DNA of 64,000 bases from Arenibacter sp. F26102 (lineage in GTDB: Bacteria; Bacteroidota; Bacteroidia; Flavobacteriales; Flavobacteriaceae). Below, piece by piece: positions 41,979-50,177 of this stretch. Below the pieces are notes generated by a model. The model was not told the DNA's origin. It made no database searches and saw only the letters and a list, made by a program, of their open reading frames with translations. The stretch is taken from assembly GCF_023015865.1 (NCBI RefSeq), contig NZ_JALKBC010000008.1:124001-188000 (forward strand), in the 5' to 3' direction. The position numbers and the translations under genes were made by a program. Within the stretch, counting starts at the first letter, position 1. Each line of letters opens with the position of its first letter.

Positions 41979-42001
41979 AAATAATACAGGGATACTTAAA
42001 A

Positions 42002-42301
42002 TTAAATATGCTGGCGAACAACACTTATTATATCGTTCTTTTGTAGCACTCCAGACTGCCTCCAAACCTGTTTTCCATTTTTAAACAGCAACATGGTAGG
42101 CACTCCCTTAACTTGATAAGTACTTGCCAAGGATTGATTCTTATCTACATCTATCTTAACAATTTTCAGTGCGTTGCCCATTTCGTCCTTAACCTCCTTC
42201 AAAATAGGTGCCAGCATTTTACAAGGTCCGCACCAATCGGCATGAAAATCAACTAAAACTGGGGTATCTGAATTAATGATATTACTAAAACTACTCTTCA
42301 T
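42002..42301 (-). CDS. trxA: Thioredoxin
   Basis: A 99-residue cytoplasmic disulfide reductase. The active site is ADWCGPCKM (Cys pair near residues 25-28), with the cis-proline loop VKGVPTMLLF and GKQVWRQSGVLQKNDI following. The start at 42301 is preferred over 42319 because the leftward -7 element lies at 42321-42328, so the longer frame would begin at about the transcription start. It sits inside the Usp array on the opposite strand and shares the operator at 42351 with Usp 7. This suggests thioredoxin is co-induced with the Usps. Confidence 0.94.
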   Translation of the reverse strand: MKSSFSNIINSDTPVLVDFHADWCGPCKMLAPILKEVKDEMGNALKIVKIDVDKNQSLASTYQVKGVPTMLLFKNGKQVWRQSGVLQKNDIISVVRQHI

Positions 42302-42350
42302 AATTATTTTTTTTGCCAAGTAAAATTACCAAAACAATGAAGATACTGAA

Positions 42351-42364
42351 CTGACCGATATCAT
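42351..42364. promoter_or_regulatory. Bidirectional operator, trxA and array Usp 7
   Basis: CTGACCGATATCAT, centre 42357.5. Leftward: TAATTTTA on the minus strand (42328-42321). Rightward: TAGTTTTA at 42387-42394. Both have one mismatch and exact 36.5-bp spacing. The leaders are about 15 and 19 nt. Confidence 0.88.
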
Positions 42365-42417
42365 GGTTTTCAAAATTATTCTGATCTAGTTTTACGGCAC
42401 TAAAGTTATAAAATATC

Positions 42418-43257
42418 ATGAAACGAATTTTGCTTCCTACCGATTTTTCAGACTATTCCTTTCAGGCCATAGGTTACGCTTTGAGCCTTTTCAAAAATAT
42501 AAATTGCAGGTTTTTCCTGATTCATACCTATATGCCTCCAGTGTATAATGCGGAATATTTAGTTGGTAGTCCGGGACTTATAGGTCTGGGCGATGTAATG
42601 CAGGAAACATCCATGACACAACTGGAAAAACTAAAAAATCGACTTCAAAAGGAACACAATAATTCCAAGCACAGTTTTACTGTACAAACCTCATTTAACA
42701 CCCTCTTGAACGAGGTTATGGAAACAGTTGAATCCGAAGGTATAGATTTGGTGGTTATGGGGACCAAAGGTGCCACAGGAGCTAAGGAAATCCTTTTTGG
42801 GACGAATACTGTACACATTATAAAAAAAGCCAATTGCCCTGTTCTAGTTATACCCCCAAATTTTGAGTACGAAAATCCCTTGGAAATATTATTTCCAACA
42901 GATTTTGAAATAGGGTACAATAAAGAATTACTAGCACCTCTTTTAGATATCGCTGAGGAGCATGGATCCCAAATTAATGTACTGCATGTATCCACAGGAT
43001 ATAAGCTTACTAAAGATCAAGAAAAACAAAAAAAGGGACTGGAAAAGATTTTAGAAAAAAGGGCGCTGTTTCACGATGTGCCCAGCAATGACATTATAAA
43101 TGCCATCAATGCCTTCCAAGCCAAGGAAAAAATTAACCTCTTGGTCATGATTCAGAACAAACATACCTTTTTTGAGCGTCTATTTATTGAGCCTGTAATT
43201 AAAAAAATAGGTTTTCATGTCAATATCCCTTTTATGGTTATTCCACAATTAAAATAA
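42418..43257 (+). CDS. Array Usp 7
   Basis: The product has 279 residues. Start ILLPTDFSDYSFQAIGYALSLF; ATP motif GTKGATGAKEILFGT. The second domain (ILFPTDFEIGYNKELLAPL) ends LLVMIQNKHTFFERLFIEPVIKKIGFHVNIPFMVI. It is the first gene of a pair with Usp 8, six bases downstream. Confidence 0.92.
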   Translation: MKRILLPTDFSDYSFQAIGYALSLFKNINCRFFLIHTYMPPVYNAEYLVGSPGLIGLGDVMQETSMTQLEKLKNRLQKEHNNSKHSFTVQTSFNTLLNEVMETVESEGIDLVVMGTKGATGAKEILFGTNTVHIIKKANCPVLVIPPNFEYENPLEILFPTDFEIGYNKELLAPLLDIAEEHGSQINVLHVSTGYKLTKDQEKQKKGLEKILEKRALFHDVPSNDIINAINAFQAKEKINLLVMIQNKHTFFERLFIEPVIKKIGFHVNIPFMVIPQLK

Positions 43258-43263
43258 CGGAGA

Positions 43264-44112
43264 ATGAAAAATATACTTGTAGCGACAGATTTTTCCAATA
43301 ATGCGTATTGCGCCCTTTTCTATGCAACAAAACTTTTGGCCTCCCAGTCCTGTACATTTCACATTCTGAACACCTATTCCGAGCTCACCATTTCTTCAGG
43401 CAAAACACTTCCGGTCTTGGGGATTAAAAAATATTTGAAACAATTGGAAACTGAATCCCAGGAAAAAATCACCCATATTAAGCACAAAATAGTCTTGGAT
43501 AACGAGAATCCGCTTCACACCTTCAATACTATTTCCCTAAAAGGTGATTTGGTCGATATTATAGAGCAAAAGGTCAAAGAACTTAGTATTGATTTAATAA
43601 CCATGGGGAATAAAGGGCTGACAGAGACTGCCGACATATTCTTTGGGAGCAATTCCATAAAGGTAGCCAATAACATAAAAGAATGCCCATTGTTGGCCAT
43701 ACCGGGTGAAATGGATTTTCACCCACCAAAGGAAATAGCCTTTGTTACCGACCTGAGAAAGAATTGTGATCAAAAAACACTTGCCCCTCTTTTGTACATT
43801 TCCTCTTTATCCAAGGCCTCCATTAGGGTTGTGCACGTACATGAACAACATATTTTGAACACGACCCAAGAAGCGAACAGAAAGCAATTGGAAGAAGCTC
43901 TAAGCTCCCTAGGACATTCTTTTCAATGGATAAGGAACTTTGACGACAAGGCTAAGGTTATAGACGTTTTTTTGGAAAAACTGAAAGTGGATATGTACGC
44001 CATGGTGCACGAAAAAAGGAGCCTTTTTGAAAAACTTACCCGAGAGCCTATAGTGAAAGATCTAAGTATGTATTCCGATATTCCATTTTTAATCCTTCCA
44101 CCGTTGGCATGA
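43264..44112 (+). CDS. Array Usp 8, divergent ATP loop
   Basis: The product has 282 residues. Start ILVATDFSNNAYCALFYATKLL. The ATP motif is GNKGLTETADIFFGS: the spacing is kept, but the Thr after the first Gly is Asn and the loop is acidic. The second domain opens IAFVTDLRKNCDQKTLAPL and ends MYAMVHEKRSLFEKLTREPIVKDLSMYSDIPFLIL. It is the most divergent member of the array. Its stop codon (44110-44112) lies inside the operator of the next gene. Confidence 0.9.
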   Translation: MKNILVATDFSNNAYCALFYATKLLASQSCTFHILNTYSELTISSGKTLPVLGIKKYLKQLETESQEKITHIKHKIVLDNENPLHTFNTISLKGDLVDIIEQKVKELSIDLITMGNKGLTETADIFFGSNSIKVANNIKECPLLAIPGEMDFHPPKEIAFVTDLRKNCDQKTLAPLLYISSLSKASIRVVHVHEQHILNTTQEANRKQLEEALSSLGHSFQWIRNFDDKAKVIDVFLEKLKVDMYAMVHEKRSLFEKLTREPIVKDLSMYSDIPFLILPPLA

Positions 44113-44122
44113 CGATTGTCAT
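44109..44122 (+). promoter_or_regulatory. Operator overlapping the stop codon of Usp 8
   Basis: ATGACGATTGTCAT, centre 44115.5. -7 element TATATTTA at 44145-44152, one mismatch, 36.5-bp spacing. The TGA half-site is also the stop codon of the preceding gene. Confidence 0.85.
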
Positions 44123-44178
44123 AGTAACTGTGACTATAGCCCATTATATTTAGTACATCAATCTAAAGAAGAATTGTT

Positions 44179-45024
44179 ATGGACAAAAGAATATTAATTC
44201 CTACCGATTTCTCCAAGAACGCACTGAATGCCGCGCGCTATGCCTTGGATCTATATGCAAAGCTCAACTGCGAATTCTACTTTTTAAACGTTTTCCGGTT
44301 GGATCATTACACTACCAATACCTTGATAATGCCAGAGCCTGGCAGCCCGGAATTTGAAGCAGCAAAAGCTAAATCGGAAGAAGGTTTTGCCAAACTATTG
44401 GACATGCTGGAGCTTCACCACGATAATCCCAAACATAGCTATCACACCATTTCTTCTTTCAATTTTCTTTCGGAGGCCATTAAACAGACCATAGCAAGTA
44501 AAGATATAGAACTTGTGGTCATGGGCACCCAAGGAGCTACTGGTGCCAAAGGGATTATTTTTGGAAGTAATACTGTGAATGCCATGGAGAAAATAAGGGA
44601 ATGCCCAGTAATGGCCATTCCTGAGGATCTACGGTTTTCGGTTCCCAAGGAAATTGTCTTCCCCACCAATTATAAATCCACCTTTAGGCGTAAGGAATTA
44701 AATTATTTGATAGAGATTGCTTTGATGCACCAAACATCTATAAGCGTTTTGCATTTTAAAAAGGAAACTTCCTTGGACGAGAGCCAAGAGGCCAACAAAC
44801 AGCTCTTGGACGACATTCTGGAAAATGTAGACCATAGCTTCCACACCCTTACTGATAAAAACGTAGCCCGAGGAATAACTTCTTTTGTAGAAAGTAGAAA
44901 GAGTGACATGATTGCGTTTATCAACAAAAAGCATTTCCTCTTTAATAGCATATTTTCAAGGCCATTGGTCAAGGAGATTGGCTATGATGCCAAAGTTCCT
45001 ATTTTGGCTTTAAACGAATCCTAG
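44179..45024 (+). CDS. Array Usp 9
   Basis: The product has 281 residues. Start ILIPTDFSKNALNAARYALDLY; ATP motif GTQGATGAKGIIFGS. The second domain opens IVFPTNYKSTFRRKELNYL (PTN instead of PTD) and ends MIAFINKKHFLFNSIFSRPLVKEIGYDAKVPILAL. It is the last Usp of the array and is expressed from its own operator at 44109. The next gene starts 152 bases later with no clear operator. Confidence 0.92.
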   Translation: MDKRILIPTDFSKNALNAARYALDLYAKLNCEFYFLNVFRLDHYTTNTLIMPEPGSPEFEAAKAKSEEGFAKLLDMLELHHDNPKHSYHTISSFNFLSEAIKQTIASKDIELVVMGTQGATGAKGIIFGSNTVNAMEKIRECPVMAIPEDLRFSVPKEIVFPTNYKSTFRRKELNYLIEIALMHQTSISVLHFKKETSLDESQEANKQLLDDILENVDHSFHTLTDKNVARGITSFVESRKSDMIAFINKKHFLFNSIFSRPLVKEIGYDAKVPILALNES

Positions 45025-45176
45025 AGCATTGAATTATGAAATGAGCCACATTAGTTCTCAATATTAACCCAGAAGTATAATGGCGAATTCCAAGATTCAT
45101 GAACAAAGTATAAAACCAAAAGAGAAGGTTGTGAATAATTGCATCTGACCTCTTAATAACAAATAAATATAAACAG

Positions 45177-45590
45177 ATGAAAAATATTGGAATATGGATG
45201 GATAAGGAAAAAGCCCATATCATCCGTTTGGATAACAAAGACGAAAACATGGAAACCATTTTTTCGGAAGTAGAATTTTTTAATCGTAAAGGAACATCGG
45301 GACCTAGGGTCAAAACTGGTGCGACCCAGGATGTTAAGCATGAACGCACCTATTTGGAAAGGGAAAAAGCTCAACTAAAAACGTATTTCAAAAAACTCGT
45401 AGATGCTGTAGGTGATGCAGATGCCATTGCACTATTTGGACCGGCGGATACCAATGAAAAGTTTAGAAAAGAACTGTTGGAAAACCATAAAGGCTTAGCA
45501 AATAAATTAAAAGCGGTCACCAAAGCCGACAGCATGACCGAGAACCAGACCAAAGCCTTGGTTAGGGACTTTTTCGGACAGAAAAAATAG
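45177..45590 (+). CDS. Release-factor-like / host-attachment-family protein
   Basis: The product has 137 residues. The opening IGIWMDKEKAHIIRL and the later DADAIALFGPADTNEKFRKELL resemble the small bacterial eRF1-domain (baeRF-like, host-attachment) proteins, in which a beta-strand start is followed by a nucleotide- or ribosome-facing domain. Family recognition is by pattern only. The role is unknown; some relatives are thought to act on stalled ribosomes. A terminator hairpin follows at 45612. An imperfect operator-like sequence (TGA-N6-TTA at 45042) has no matching -7 element. Confidence 0.6.
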   Translation: MKNIGIWMDKEKAHIIRLDNKDENMETIFSEVEFFNRKGTSGPRVKTGATQDVKHERTYLEREKAQLKTYFKKLVDAVGDADAIALFGPADTNEKFRKELLENHKGLANKLKAVTKADSMTENQTKALVRDFFGQKK

Positions 45591-45611
45591 TTCGATAATT
45601 TTTAATTGGAA

Positions 45612-45642
45612 GACCGGTAAAACAATATTTGGTTTACCGGTC
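45612..45642 (+). terminator. Intrinsic terminator-like hairpin
   Basis: GACCGGTAAA (45612-45621) pairs perfectly with TTTACCGGTC (45633-45642) around an 11-base loop. The tail is CTATTAAAAT, without a clean T run. It separates the 45177 gene from the MscS operon. Confidence 0.6.
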
Positions 45643-45661
45643 CTATTAAAATCAATTGCCC

Positions 45662-46561
45662 ATGAACAGTCCCTTGGACTTTATTAACGACCCCGTAGTA
45701 TTACGGATTGCAAAACTTTTATTGTGGATACTGGCCATTGTGCTGTCAATTGGTTTTTTACGGAAGATCCTAAAGAAAAGAATAGAGAACGTCTCCGTTA
45801 GATATAAGGCGCAAAAAGGAGTAGAAGTCATTGGTTATATACTAATAGCGCTATTGATCCTAATGGCCTTTACTGTAGAAAACATTAAGGATTACACCAT
45901 TATCATTGGCCTATTCACAGCAGGAATAACATTTACCTTGCAGGAGTTGATATTGAGTATAGCCGGATCTTTTTATATCTTTTTTGTAAGGGTCTATAAA
46001 CCAGGAGACCGTATAGAGATCAATGGTATAAAAGGAGATGTAATTGACATTGATAGTATATATACTACTTTAATGGAAATTGGTGAATGGGTCAGCAGTG
46101 ACAATTACTCGGGTAGGATAGTCAAGATCAGTAATGCCTTTGTATTCAAAGGTCCTATTAAGAACTACTCCATGGACTTCCCCTTTGTTTGGGATGAACT
46201 CAATATACTCGTAACCTATGATTCAGATGTTGCTCTGGCAAAAAAAATAGTACTGGAAAAGGCCACGGAATTCCTTTCTGACTATACCGAGAAATCCTTG
46301 GCAAAATGGGAGGAAATGGTGGAACACTATTATATAGAAAATGCCAAAATAGCCCCTACCTTGGCCATTAGTCCTACAGACAACTGGATAGCTATAAATT
46401 TAAGATATATAACCGATTACAAATTACGGCGGATTACAAAACATGAGTTGTTCGAGCAAATAGTGCTAGCCCTTATGGCCACAGATGGGAAGGTGAATCT
46501 AGCCTCCACCACCTTGCAACTTCTTAAAATACCGGAATTGGATATACATCTAAAGCAATGA
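45662..46561 (+). CDS. MscS-family mechanosensitive channel
   Basis: A 299-residue inner-membrane protein with hydrophobic helices at about 13-35, 55-75 and 82-115, the last being the pore-lining region (GLFTAGITFTLQELILSIAGSFYIFF). The MscS beta domain follows (YKPGDRIEINGIKGDVIDIDSIYTTLMEI...GRIVKISNAFVFKGPIKNYS), with a soluble C-terminus. It opens under membrane tension to release solutes. The ATG at 45662 is preferred to an upstream TTG at 45656. The next gene begins one base after the stop. Confidence 0.9.
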   Translation: MNSPLDFINDPVVLRIAKLLLWILAIVLSIGFLRKILKKRIENVSVRYKAQKGVEVIGYILIALLILMAFTVENIKDYTIIIGLFTAGITFTLQELILSIAGSFYIFFVRVYKPGDRIEINGIKGDVIDIDSIYTTLMEIGEWVSSDNYSGRIVKISNAFVFKGPIKNYSMDFPFVWDELNILVTYDSDVALAKKIVLEKATEFLSDYTEKSLAKWEEMVEHYYIENAKIAPTLAISPTDNWIAINLRYITDYKLRRITKHELFEQIVLALMATDGKVNLASTTLQLLKIPELDIHLKQ

Positions 46562-46562
46562 T

Positions 46563-47408
46563 ATGGAAAAAGAATTGGACATTGAAATCCTAAAGACCTC
46601 TGGAGAACGAGCAAAATTTTCTTTGGATAAACTTCGCAATTCCCTTAAAAAAAGTGGTGCCGACCACAATTTGGTAGAACACATTGTTGGCCAAGTCAAG
46701 AATGAACTTTATGAGGGTATCTCTACCAACGAAATTTATAATAGAGCCTTTGCCCTTTTGAAAAAAAATAAATCGGTATTTGCCTCAAAATACAAATTAA
46801 AAAAAGCCCTATACGAATTGGGTCCCACTGGATTTCCATTCGAACGTTTTGTGGCTGCCATCCTGGAATATTCAGGTTACCTTACCCGAGTGGATGAAAT
46901 TATGAACGGCATCTGTGTTACGCATGAAATTGATGTAGTAGCCGAAAAAAATGGAACCGTCACCGTTATTGAATGTAAATTCCATTCCGAAGAGGGGCGT
47001 AACTGCAACGTTAAAATCCCCTTATATATACACTCCAGATATAACGATGTAAAAGCGTATTGGGCCACCAAGAAAAAAGACAATAGGCAACTGGATAAAG
47101 GTTGGGTAGTAACCAATACACGTTTTACCAAAGATGCAATTGCCTATGGCAAATGCGCGGGGTTGTATCTTTTAAGTTGGGACTTTCCTTTTAATGATGG
47201 ATTAAAGGACCGCATAGATCGTTTGGGGCTTTACCCGATAACTGTGTCCACCCTCCTAAGCAATAGAGAAAAACAGTTTTTACTGAGTAGGGATATTGTG
47301 CTTTGCAGGCAACTTTTGACGGATAAATTCTTTTTGGATCACTTGGGAATTTCCAATACTAGAAAAGTGAAAATCTTGGAAGAAATAAAACAACTCTGTA
47401 ATAATTAG
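46563..47408 (+). CDS. ATP-cone / PD-(D/E)XK nuclease fusion
   Basis: The product has 281 residues. Residues about 5-85 look like an ATP-cone, the nucleotide-binding regulatory module of ribonucleotide reductases and NrdR (IEILKTSGERAKFSLDKLRNSLKKSG...YEGISTNEIYNRAFALLKK). Residues about 90-200 form a Mrr-type restriction-endonuclease-like domain with the catalytic signature HEIDVVAEKNGTVTVIECKFH (D-x-E-x-K, about 121-140). A C-terminal helix-hairpin-like tail ends DHLGISNTRKVKILEEIKQL. This suggests a nuclease gated by ATP/dATP. It lies between MscS and a beta-CASP hydrolase in a tight operon. It could be a DNA repair, RNA processing or defence enzyme. Confidence 0.78.
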   Translation: MEKELDIEILKTSGERAKFSLDKLRNSLKKSGADHNLVEHIVGQVKNELYEGISTNEIYNRAFALLKKNKSVFASKYKLKKALYELGPTGFPFERFVAAILEYSGYLTRVDEIMNGICVTHEIDVVAEKNGTVTVIECKFHSEEGRNCNVKIPLYIHSRYNDVKAYWATKKKDNRQLDKGWVVTNTRFTKDAIAYGKCAGLYLLSWDFPFNDGLKDRIDRLGLYPITVSTLLSNREKQFLLSRDIVLCRQLLTDKFFLDHLGISNTRKVKILEEIKQLCNN

Positions 47409-47411
47409 AAC

Positions 47412-48782
47412 TTGAACAGTATCAAAATACATTTCCTCGGTGCTTCCGGAACCGTAACTGGCTCCAAATTTTATCTGGAAACCCCTGAATTGAATCTTAT
47501 GATCGACTGCGGAATGTTCCAGGGTCTAAAAGAACTTAGACAACTTAATTGGTCTACCCTGCCCATAGATGCCTCTAAAATAGATATGGTCCTATTGACC
47601 CACGGACATCTGGACCATACAGGATACTTACCAAGATTATTAAAGGAAGGGTTTAAAGGAAAAATTATAGGAACTGCACCTACATTGGCCGTAACCAGGA
47701 TTATACTTTTGGACAGTGCCAAGATACATGAAGAAGAAGCCGAGCAAGCCAATAAGGAAGGATATAGCAAGCATAACCCAGCATTGCCTTTTTATACGAT
47801 AAAAGAAGCCGAGCGCACTTTGGATTTGTTTCAATCCAAGGAGAAGGATGAATGGATAACCCTATCGGAACACATTCGCTTCAAATACAGATATAATGGC
47901 CACATCATTGGCGCTACCTTTATTGAATTGGAAATTTATGGGAAGTTATTTGTTTTTTCAGGCGACATTGGCAGACTGCATGATGATCTACTAGACGCTC
48001 CAATGCGTCCAAAGTACGCCGATTATCTATTTGTAGAAAGCACCTATGGCAATAAATTACATCCCAAGGAAGATGTGGAAAGCATACTTAGTGGTCTTAT
48101 TAAAACAACCATTCATGAAAGGGGTAATCTAATAATCCCATCCTTCGCTGTGGAGCGTTTGCAATCTTTAATGTATCTCCTTTGGCAGATGTACAAAAAA
48201 AACAAAATACCCAATATTCCCGTTTTTATAGATAGTCCTATGGGCAATAATGTGCTATCTATTTTTGAACAATTTCCACATTGGCATAAGCTACCCATGA
48301 ACGAGTACCATGCCATGTGCAATCATTTTAATATTATAACATCCTATGCCGACACCTGGAAGACAATTGACGACCCCAGACCTAAAATTGTAATTGCCAG
48401 TAGCGGCATGGTTACCGGTGGCAGGGTACTCACCTATCTAAAACAGCTGATCGATGTGGCATCAACATCGGTTTTGTTGGTTGGCTTCCAGGCTGAAGGT
48501 ACCCGTGGGCGACAACTATTGGAAGGTGCCCATGAGCTTAAATTATTCGGAAAATACCATCCGGTTAAGGCTAAAATACATCATTTGGAAAGCCTTTCGG
48601 CCCATGCCGACCAGAGCGAGTTACTGGATTGGATGAAGGATGTGGATAACATTCCGGAAACTGTATTCCTTATCCATGGCGAACCTACTTCCCTGGATGC
48701 GTTTAGTGTTAAAATAAAGGATGTTTATGGTTGGAAGGTACACATCCCCAAACTGAACGAAGTACGGGGAATTTTAATCTAA
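47412..48782 (+). CDS. Metallo-beta-lactamase / beta-CASP hydrolase (CPSF73-like)
   Basis: A 456-residue protein of the RNA-processing MBL family. The zinc-binding motif is LLTHGHLDHTGYL (about 63-75), with FSGDIGR (Asp, about 180-186), the beta-CASP segment (LIIPSFAVERLQSLMYLL; SSGMVTGGRVLTYL) and the late His motifs SLSAHADQSEL and IHGEP. The likely activity is endo- or 5'-3' exonuclease action on RNA. The start codon is TTG, three bases after the preceding stop; the first ATG would delete the conserved N-terminal strand. It is the last gene of the mscS operon. Confidence 0.9.
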   Translation: MNSIKIHFLGASGTVTGSKFYLETPELNLMIDCGMFQGLKELRQLNWSTLPIDASKIDMVLLTHGHLDHTGYLPRLLKEGFKGKIIGTAPTLAVTRIILLDSAKIHEEEAEQANKEGYSKHNPALPFYTIKEAERTLDLFQSKEKDEWITLSEHIRFKYRYNGHIIGATFIELEIYGKLFVFSGDIGRLHDDLLDAPMRPKYADYLFVESTYGNKLHPKEDVESILSGLIKTTIHERGNLIIPSFAVERLQSLMYLLWQMYKKNKIPNIPVFIDSPMGNNVLSIFEQFPHWHKLPMNEYHAMCNHFNIITSYADTWKTIDDPRPKIVIASSGMVTGGRVLTYLKQLIDVASTSVLLVGFQAEGTRGRQLLEGAHELKLFGKYHPVKAKIHHLESLSAHADQSELLDWMKDVDNIPETVFLIHGEPTSLDAFSVKIKDVYGWKVHIPKLNEVRGILI

Positions 48783-48789
48783 AACAGAG

Positions 48790-48803
48790 ATGACAAATCT
48801 CAT
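48790..48803 (+). promoter_or_regulatory. Operator upstream of the 48873 gene
   Basis: ATGACAAATCTCAT, centre 48796.5. -7 element TAACTTTA at 48826-48833, one mismatch, exact 36.5-bp spacing, 39 bases before the ATG. It is the only copy with C rather than R before the right TCA. Confidence 0.8.
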
Positions 48804-48872
48804 TGTGAGGGAATTAAGAAGTTACTAACTTTATTCAACATCCAGTTATATGTAAATTAAGTAACCAAAATT

Positions 48873-49280
48873 ATGGACAAAGAGAATCAAGTAGCCCAAT
48901 TACATTGGAAAGTTCAACAGTGGAAATTACATTTTCAATTAATGGATGATGAAATTGTTTTTATAAATCAGTTGTTAAATTCAAATGCATTTAAGCCCAA
49001 TATCCCCAATCTCTTTGAACACCTAATGGATTACAAAACCCGTTTGGAAAAAATAAATAGTAGAAGTGAAACAATAAGAACTCAAATTTCAACACATGAA
49101 AACAATTTGGGCGGCATATCGGATAAGTCGGAGAGTTCAAGTGGTTTAAACATTAATAAAAAAAATGATCAAATTCAGGTAGAAGTTGATGCATGCTTGG
49201 GTGATTTTCAAAACTTGAAATCCGAAATTTTTAATTATACTGGTGGCATTCTTTTAAATAATAACCCAGAAAGGAAATAA
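48873..49280 (+). CDS. Small helical protein of unknown function, paralog 3 of 3
   Basis: The product has 135 residues. It is related by pattern to the products at 7786 and 11300: LHWKVQQWKLHFQLMDDEIVFINQLL matches their W...F...DE..F...LL start, and a QISTHENNLGG segment matches the HE region. A Ser-rich linker interrupts the middle. The protein is soluble, with no known family. It is a single gene with its own operator, so all three paralogs in the window are predicted regulon members. Confidence 0.75.
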   Translation: MDKENQVAQLHWKVQQWKLHFQLMDDEIVFINQLLNSNAFKPNIPNLFEHLMDYKTRLEKINSRSETIRTQISTHENNLGGISDKSESSSGLNINKKNDQIQVEVDACLGDFQNLKSEIFNYTGGILLNNNPERK

Positions 49281-49520
49281 TTGTTTAACTGACCATCGTC
49301 ATATTATTTCTTCAGAGCATGGGGTAACTTGACCACCGTTCCAAACAATAATGATTAATTGAAAAAACTGTTGACATAAATTAATTTCATGATTTAATTG
49401 GGGAGAATGGCCAAAGGCTTTTGAACTTGTTCCCCATAGCAGAGCGCCTGCCACAACAAAATCTTAATGATGTTTTATGATGTACAGTCATTAGTCAATT
49501 ATTTCAATAAAAATTATAAC
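49281..49520. other. Leader region of the lipoprotein-ldhA operon
   Basis: 240 bases with the operator at 49289-49302 directly after the preceding stop, a weak -7 element at 49325-49332, and then about 180 bases without evident features. Confidence 0.4.
49289..49302 (+). promoter_or_regulatory. Operator upstream of lipoprotein-ldhA
   Basis: CTGACCATCGTCAT, centre 49295.5. TAACTTGA at 49325-49332 is at exact 36.5-bp spacing but matches only four of six consensus bases, so the promoter call is weaker than the others. Confidence 0.6.
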
Positions 49521-50177
49521 ATGAAAAAAGTATTTATTTTATTCGCAGTACTACTAACGGGATGCTCTTCTATAAGTTTGGTAGAAAACTGGAAAAATCC
49601 TGATATTGTATTGTTCCATGCCAATAAAGTATTAATTGTAGGCATGGCACAAAACGAGGAAGCCAGAACCGAATTCGAAACAAGCCTACAGAAGGAGTTC
49701 AGCAAAAGAAATGTGGAAGCTATGCGAAGCCTAGATGTTTTTGACGTCTCCTTTACCGATACCAGAAAAACGGAAAAAGAACTGGACGATGTGGAACAAA
49801 GTCTATTGGATAAAGATTTTGATGCCATTCTGTTCACTAAAGTTACCGGTTCGGAGGATAGGGAGAGCTTTTTAAAATCCATTTCCAAGTGGAACAATTA
49901 CCAGGGAAGATTCAATGATGATTATCTAAACAACCAGGACATTTATTATGACCAAGGATATTATGATAAGTTTACCGTCTACCACGCGGAGACCACTCTT
50001 TACTGTATTTGCGAGGGCAAGGAAAGGGCCATGATCTGGAGGGGAAGTATAGACATCGCCGATCCCAAAAACATTCAAAAAACCATAAAAGATTATATAA
50101 AATTGGTTGTATTGGCCATGGAAGATCAAGATCTAATCTTTATCAAAGAAGGAAAAAATGAAATTACTGGTCTATAG
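49521..50177 (+). CDS. Predicted lipoprotein, unknown function
   Basis: The product has 218 residues from the ATG at 49521, which gives a proper lipoprotein signal (MKKVFILFAVLLTGCSS, lipobox LTGC with Cys15). The frame extends upstream to 49467 without a signal peptide. The mature part alternates predicted strands and helices (KVLIVGMAQNEEARTEFETSLQKEFSKRNVEAMRSLDVF, DAILFTKVTGSEDR), as in small envelope proteins of Bacteroidota. No family is named with confidence. Its end overlaps the start of the D-lactate dehydrogenase gene by 20 bases, so the two are coupled. Confidence 0.78.
   Translation: MKKVFILFAVLLTGCSSISLVENWKNPDIVLFHANKVLIVGMAQNEEARTEFETSLQKEFSKRNVEAMRSLDVFDVSFTDTRKTEKELDDVEQSLLDKDFDAILFTKVTGSEDRESFLKSISKWNNYQGRFNDDYLNNQDIYYDQGYYDKFTVYHAETTLYCICEGKERAMIWRGSIDIADPKNIQKTIKDYIKLVVLAMEDQDLIFIKEGKNEITGL

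Noticed and set aside
36622-45024. CRISPR or other short direct-repeat array in the Usp region
   Set aside because: The repetition is at gene level (paralogous Usps) with spaced operators. There are no regularly spaced short repeats.
45041-45054. Possible operator before the release-factor-like gene (TGA-N6-TTA)
   Set aside because: One half-site is broken and the octamer at the expected place is not a -7 element.
46563-47408. Type IV or other restriction-modification system
   Set aside because: No methylase or specificity gene is present. The Mrr-like domain is fused to an ATP-cone and sits in a channel/RNase operon.
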